A stretch of DNA of 64,000 bases from Limanda limanda (lineage: Eukaryota; Chordata; Actinopteri; Pleuronectiformes; Pleuronectidae). Both the position numbers and the translations under genes were made by a program. The notes under the pieces are model-generated. The model made no database searches. It worked only from the letters and a program-made list of their open reading frames with translations, and was not told the origin of the DNA. The DNA lies in the NCBI RefSeq assembly GCF_963576545.1, contig NC_083646.1, positions 10,932,991-10,996,990 on the forward strand. Direction: 5' to 3'. Each line of letters starts with the position of its first letter. Position 1 is the stretch's first letter. This document shows positions 58,301 to 64,000 of the stretch, in pieces.

Positions 58301-61300
58301 GGCACTGACCCTGCCGTGGCAGGCGGACGCCTCCACCACCTGCTGCCCTTCAGGGCTGGTGGACAGACAGGAAGCGCTGAGGCAGTACCTGGGATCAACT
58401 GAGGCAGTGTTGAAATTCCATCCCCGTCATACAGACACCTTGTTACAGGTGAGACAAGCTGAAAATTAACTAATATAAACTCTTAATGACTTTAATGACT
58501 TGATGACATACTCCATATTTATCTCTCCCTTTCTCTTCCAGGAGGTAATCTCCAAAAACTCGTCTCCAGACTCTGGTGGCGGACCACTGGCTCCGGCTTT
58601 CCTCCTGTCAATCATGATAGATCACGCCTCTAAACACCTGGACCCGGCTCTCACGCCACAGATATTACTCAAGTCAGCCAATCTAATTAAAGAAATTGTC
58701 TGGGTAAGTTCAATGAAGCAGCTCCATATACACATCTTTAAAAGATATGTGAGGTTTCCAACCAGGAAGTGTAATGAGTCCAGTCATGGACCTTTGTTTT
58801 ATGTCATGTCCGCTCGCTCTCTCTCATTTCCTGTCATCTCTCTATGGTTAGCTCTGTAATAAAGGCATAAAAAATCCAACATTTTATTATAATAAGAGTT
58901 GACAGCCCTACAGCTCTCTGAGGCTCTTTTCATTTACTACTTAGACATAGCTAAATGAGGTAAATGAGAACACAAGCATGCTATAATCCTCACATTGTTA
59001 ATGTAAGCATGCTATCGTGATTAACACAATTAACACCAACGACCACAAGTATTTGGTCATACACCAAAGTTTGTCAAACTTTGACCTGATGATGGTGTTA
59101 TAGTAAAGGTGTTAGTCAAATGATCACAGAGGTATAATTGAAGATGTCAAGATGCGACATTTGCCACCTAGCAAAGCCATGCCAGTTGAATGTGAGGGAA
59201 AAACCATGTATGTACTTCATTTCACAGAAGTTCAATGGTGTTGGAAATTTTTCACTATAAACCAAAAAAGTCAACCTGCTGCTGGCGCTAGAGGAAAATT
59301 CAGGAGGTGACCACAGTCAGTAGGATGGAATATCTTTACCAAGTGTCACACAGTTCATCCAATCCAATTCAGTCTGGGACCAACAGACAGACTTTAAACA
59401 TCCAAAGAGTCGTGCAGTTAAAATGAGTCATTTAATGTTTGTAAATTGATAAAAACAACAAAAAGTTCAAGACTAGACAAGAACAAGTGAACCGTGAACC
59501 TTTTCTGGATAGTATTGCGTGGCAATAACCACATTTAAACAAGCTTGGCAGGAAACATCAGGTAGGCAGATTGAGATTGCCACATTCAGTCAGACAGCAA
59601 AACCAGCAGACAGACATATGTCCTTCATTGTGGCCTGCAAGGTTGTGGACATGAGCGAGGATGAGCTGATGTCACTTCCCTCCTGCTGGAAAATGTGCTG
59701 TAATTGTCCTGGCTGCAGGGCGAGACACAGCTCCCCCTGCTCCACTCCCACACTAAGCCCAAACGTCTCTCCTCTCTTCTGTCTCCAACTCTCTTTACAG
59801 GATAACATTAAGGAATTCGGGGATAAGCATCCCACGCAAAAGTAAGAGCATTTTTGTTCAACGTCATGTTTCCTCTGTTTAGAGATCTCCCGCGGAGTGA
59901 TTCATGATGCATTTGGCCTTGTGCTGTTATGTCTTTGGTGAATTTTTGTGGTATGATGAAAGCATTGCAACAAAGTAATGTTGAAAAATGGCTCAAACAC
60001 CGTTGAGTAATAATAACTTGAGTCTATTTTTACTCGCAGGATGGCGCTTTTCTCTTTTAAAACCATAACAAAACACAGACAGAAGAATGCTCACAATCAT
60101 TTTAGAGCTAACAAAACCTTGACACGATATAAATGTTATGTCCAGTTCTACAGAGCAAGAGGGTGAGATCAGCACTCCCAATGTTCAGAAGCTCTCGTCT
60201 GACCTTCGACCCCTGATGTTCTGGATGTCAAATGCCACGGAGCTCCTTAACTTCTTCCAGGTCAGAGTGGAAACCATGGAGAAAGAGTGGGAGTTTGAAG
60301 GTGAGATTATTTGAAAAACAACAGAAATTGACTTTTTTCTCAAATAAACCACTTTGGTAATGTCAGACATAAATTAAATCTGACACAAAGTCTTAAATTG
60401 TTGTGATTATCTCCATGATGGTTTCCTTATAGCCCCTGGGGACCCAGTTTTGACAGCTGACATGGACACCTGCTCAGAAGCTCTGGCACAGCTGGATGAT
60501 GTCATTATGCACACTTTCCAGCAGTGTGTGTATCACCTCACCAAGGTACAACCAGACAAAAGCCCAAATACAAACTTCACATGCTCATTATCCCTAGATA
60601 CTACAACCATAAGCTTTCATCGAGAGACAGCTACATATGTAATTTACTAAGGTTTTTCCTTTGCCGTCAAACCACCTGGTATAGATCAGTGTAGGTTTGG
60701 ATCATACCTATAGTCATGATAGAGGCTGATATGTTCAAACTGAAAATGCTAACATGCTGATGTACAGCATACTGCAGGTATAACGTTCACCATCTTAACA
60801 TACAAGCATTTGCAAATGACCAGTTCACAAAGTACAGCTGAGGTCCAATATTTCCATCTTGACCAAAAATGTGAATCGACTGGCACTGCCAACTGCTGGC
60901 GTGGCTCAAACTTAAAAAACATCTCTCTATCCTAACTCTGTCTGTCTCTTTCCCGATCCATCATTCTTACGACATAATATTTACCATATTATTACTTTAT
61001 TAACTCAAGTTTTTGTCCTTTCTGTCCACAAAGACCCTGTACTCATTGCTTCCAGCTCTCCTGGACACCAACCCATTCTCTCGTGAGAACAAGGTGAAAG
61101 AGAAGGATGGAGCTGTGGGAGCAGAGGGAGAAGAAAAGACAAAGGAGGAAGGAGAGGTGGATGACGTGTCTGCCTTACCACTGAAGGTGGCTGGGCTGGT
61201 GGAGGTGTATCGCTGTTCCCTCATGCTGTCGAGGGAGGCGTGTCTGTCCCCTCCTCTGACCTCCCAAACCTTTGGCTACCTCTTCTTCTTCACCAACACC

Positions 61301-62713
61301 TCCCTGCTCAACACGCTGCTGGAGAGAGGTGACAAGACACATCTTAAAGCCAAGCTATGTCCCTATGTGACATCTAAATAAGAGATAAAAGTTAATAATA
61401 CCATGACAACAGCATAAACTTTATGAACCATATGGCACACAGTAGGGCGCGTAACTCCGCCAAGGTCCAACAACCAACTATCACACACACTTTTTTTTAT
61501 AGAGATTCATGAATTATTTCCCTTCGAAAACTGTGAAAACGCCCAATTTTGTCCAAAGGAAACAAATAGCTGGACCTGATTGTGTATCGGATCTTGTGTA
61601 TCGGAAGCCACAGCATTTTATGGCTTCTTCACTGACTCATACTGCATACTTCTACCAAGTTCCGTGGAAATCCTTTCAGCTGTTTGTGTGTTGCCTTGCA
61701 CACAAACCAACCAATAAGCAAACACACAGTTGTAAAAACATAACTTCGCTGGTAACTATTAAAAGCAAATTGCTAACAAAATGCAACAGTAACAGTGACT
61801 TGTAATCTGTATTTCTGTCAAAATATTTACCTAATATAATCTGTGCAATCTGTATTTCAGTCAAACAGCAATGTTTGAGTTATTTCTTCTCTTCATACAG
61901 CCTGATGTGATAAGATGATTAAATTGTTTACTTAGATAACACAACAATCTAACGCAAATATTTTTTAATCAAAGCTTTTCTTTCAATTCATGATTTTCAC
62001 AAATTTTCTTCGCTGTTTCCTCCACTTTTTAATTTTGTTTTTCCCAGACGGGCTCTTCTCCTGGTCCAGAGCGGTCCAGATCAGGACAAACTTGGACCTA
62101 GTTCTGGATTGGCTACAGGGGGCGGGATTAGGAGACATTGCCTCAGAGTTTATGAAGAAACTGTCAATCACCGTCAACTTCCTGTGTATTCCTAAGACTC
62201 GACTGATCCAGGTAATACACTTAGTGTTCAATGAGCCTCCACAGCCCTCTGATAGAAGATCAACTAACATGTGTCCCATTAACCTCTCATCTTCCAGTCG
62301 TCCTGGACCAGTCTAATGGAGGACCATGTCTTGTTAAGCCCCTCCCAGCTGCACCACCTGCTCACTCATTACAGGCTGGGGCCTACAAGAGCCCCTCCAG
62401 CGTCCTGGGCCCCTCTGCCAGGCACAGAGCTGAGTGGAGGTAGGACAAACAGTAATACTAATATATCATAAATAATAAAATCATTGAGATTTTCTGCCAA
62501 GTCAGTCGTTTGTAAACCTTTCCTCATCTTTTAGACATCTTCGAGAGCTTCCTGGACCATCCTCCTCTCATCCTGCCAAATGAGACTCCACGCCTCGACC
62601 TGTCCCAGCCAATCCCAAGCCCTGAGCTCCAAAAGGAAGTGACACGTCTCCGCACCTTCTTGTGGGGACTCGACCAGGATGAGCTCCCAGCCAATCAGAG
62701 GACTCGGCTTTGA
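55334..62713 (+). CDS. rasip1: Ras-interacting protein 1 (rasip1)
   Basis: Endothelial Rap1/Ras effector that controls RhoA activity and vessel lumen formation. Exons: 55334-55455, 55772-56223, 56397-56657, 56742-56983, 57073-57237, 57780-57984, 58150-58448, 58542-58703, 59801-59841, 60146-60300, 60433-60545, 61034-61328, 62048-62211, 62298-62439, 62535-62713. Phases agree and give 998 residues (human 963). Order: conserved N-terminus KLHFPVGLWINSPRK (11-25); Ser/Pro-rich linker; RA domain (about 143-258, GLIKIYGDALSSGANYRSLL); basic SISDMNLSLRRR (310-321); FHA-like region (about 400-530, RPYFLLLQGY, HVFGRK, VTHNG, GLGNHFLFLYRDPR); DIL domain (about 600-890, LMFWMSNATELL, FGYLFFFTN, SRAVQIRTNLDLVLDWLQ); C-terminus QDELPANQRTRL. 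RADIL is excluded because there is no PDZ domain. The start is uncertain: ATG at 55334 follows a CAG acceptor-like site, and an in-frame ATG lies at 55325. Confidence 0.94.
58704..59800 (+). other. rasip1 intron, 1.1 kb, nothing seen
   Basis: Intron before the 41-base micro-exon at 59801-59841. No repeat or element of note. Confidence 0.6.
61446..61757 (+). repeat. Dispersed repeat family copy D in a rasip1 intron
   Basis: Starts ACTCCGCCAAGGTCCAACA, passes through GATTCATGAATTATT and TTCCGTGGAAATCC and ends AAAACATAACTTCGCTGG, matching copy A (29005-29320) in order and strand. Confidence 0.6.
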
Positions 62714-63030
62714 GGAAGCCCTTATTTGTCTCATAGAAGTAGAAAGGGAAATCACCAGAAAAGGCAAACTGCAGACCACATTAAATCCTAATCTGGATAT
62801 GTTCTCCTCATTTTGGTGCCCTGGCTGTTTTTTTTCATGACATTGCCATATCAGTTCATTTATTCACTTAAATATTTTCAAGTATGACACATGTATTGGC
62901 TTTGGTATGTCTTTATAGAACTTATTTTAAAGCAGGGATTACACCCTGTATCTGTTGGGCTAAGTAGTGTTATGCTGTACGTGACTGTTTGTCTTGGCTT
63001 CCATGTATGTTTTCAAAGTCCATGTTTTTA

Positions 63031-63036
63031 AATAAA
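63031..63036 (+). terminator. Polyadenylation signal of rasip1
   Basis: AATAAA in the context TTTTTAAATAAAAAGC, 318 bases after the rasip1 stop. It is the first canonical signal in the 3' UTR and lies ahead of sequence with no exon-like frame. Confidence 0.7.
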
Positions 63037-64000
63037 AAGCTGGATTCTAGTCTAAAAGACCTACAGTTTCCATATAATCTCTGACCAGTCCGTTGCCCTC
63101 AGCAGGGCCCCTGGGGTTTGGCTCTCATCTCAAGCCTCAACACCAAAGAAACATTCCACAAGGTGGCGATGCAGGACTCATTCCTCTTTGACGTTAAATG
63201 ATGAGTCTGCAGGTAGAACGGCTTGAGTAAGGAGGTGATCATGCAACTACATTATCAACTGTTCCGAAGACACATTCTCATTTCCTGTAAGACTGGTAGC
63301 ATTTTACCCAGGGTCATGACTCAAGAAAGTAAATGAGACCATGACGACCACACACAAAGGTCACCTTTACCTTGGTAATCTCTCGTAAAGGTCAAAGCTG
63401 GTGACTTAAGAGCCGCGGGGATTTTAATTTCCCTTTGGTTATTGTGACACACTCCAGCGGTCTGTTGCCGGGGGTATCCCATTTCACTTATGTGGTATAA
63501 TGCCCCGGCTCTTTAAAAAAAGTCCACCTCATTTAGCATAAACTAGTAAGTGGTTGTCATAAACAGACGGCAGACAGGTGATATCATTATTTGGAATGAG
63601 TAACAGCTCAACTAGAACTGTCACAATTTTGTAATATCCAGTCAATTTCACCGTCTAGTCAGCCAGACGTCTGCATCACCGCTCTCTTTGTTTTGAGAGT
63701 GAATCTCTGTGGTGTCTCGGCAAACGCAAGTTATCAAGCTCCTCCTTTGGCGAGCGGCCAAATGGCTTCCTTTCTTCCGGTCAGCTTCTCAGATGAATTC
63801 CTTTACGGTAAAAAGCTCAAGAAAACAAAACACACACACGCACACACACATCAATCCCATGAGAACCCGGCTTACATCATCACTGTTGCCTCAAGTCTTC
63901 CCAACTTCTCACTGTGCTGAAATAAAAAAAACCACGGCATTGAGAAAGAGCAGTTATAGATTGTGAATCACGAGAAGAGGCTCCCTGGGGTCACACTTAT
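63037..64000. other. Downstream flank of rasip1, no gene recognised
   Basis: About 1 kb of non-coding sequence after the rasip1 polyadenylation signal. One short (CA)n run at 63830-63851. No exon-like frame. Confidence 0.55.

Noticed and set aside
55334..62713. Assignment as radil (Ras-associating and dilute domain protein)
   Set aside because: The protein ends shortly after the DIL domain with ELPANQR, as RASIP1 does; no PDZ domain follows before the stop and polyadenylation signal.

Overview
This window is vertebrate nuclear DNA, almost certainly from a ray-finned (teleost) fish. It has split genes with GT-AG introns, long dinucleotide microsatellites, hAT-like and MITE-type DNA transposon remnants and a truncated LINE tail. 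All four proteins read as clear vertebrate orthologues. There is no bacterial or viral gene organisation and no CRISPR array. I rebuilt the four genes by joining exons by eye and checking that the reading phase is kept across every splice junction.

Layout. (1) About 1-32 kb, minus strand: the 5' two thirds of ephb6, an Eph-family receptor. Fourteen coding exons run from the signal-peptide exon at 31897-31954 to the first kinase exon at 38-285; the rest of the gene lies left of the window. Introns are large and hold most of the repeats. (2) About 36.4-44.1 kb, minus strand: slc2a3 (GLUT3-type glucose transporter), complete, 10 coding exons, 514 residues. (3) 50.8-52.4 kb, minus strand: cox6b1 (cytochrome c oxidase subunit 6B1), complete, 3 coding exons, 86 residues, with an ETS-type promoter motif upstream. 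(4) 55.3-62.7 kb, plus strand: rasip1 (Ras-interacting protein 1), complete from its likely start, 15 coding exons, 998 residues, with a polyadenylation signal at 63031. cox6b1 and rasip1 are divergent, about 3 kb apart between start codons.

The genes do not form one pathway. Ephb6 (cell-contact signalling) and Rasip1 (endothelial Rap/Ras effector) act in cell-adhesion signalling; GLUT3 imports glucose; COX6B1 is part of respiratory complex IV. In human (from memory) the orthologues lie on different chromosomes, except COX6B1 and RASIP1, which are both on 19q, so part of the order may be ancient.

The observations most worth checking are the state of the Ephb6 kinase ATP site (lysine kept, middle glycine changed to alanine), three non-canonical introns in ephb6, several near-perfect hairpins (the longest at 54675-54750), a 348-bp MITE, a decayed hAT-like element with a BED-finger remnant, and Arg/Glu-rich tracts in rasip1 that look like GA-repeat expansions inside exons. 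I found no previously undescribed multi-gene system.
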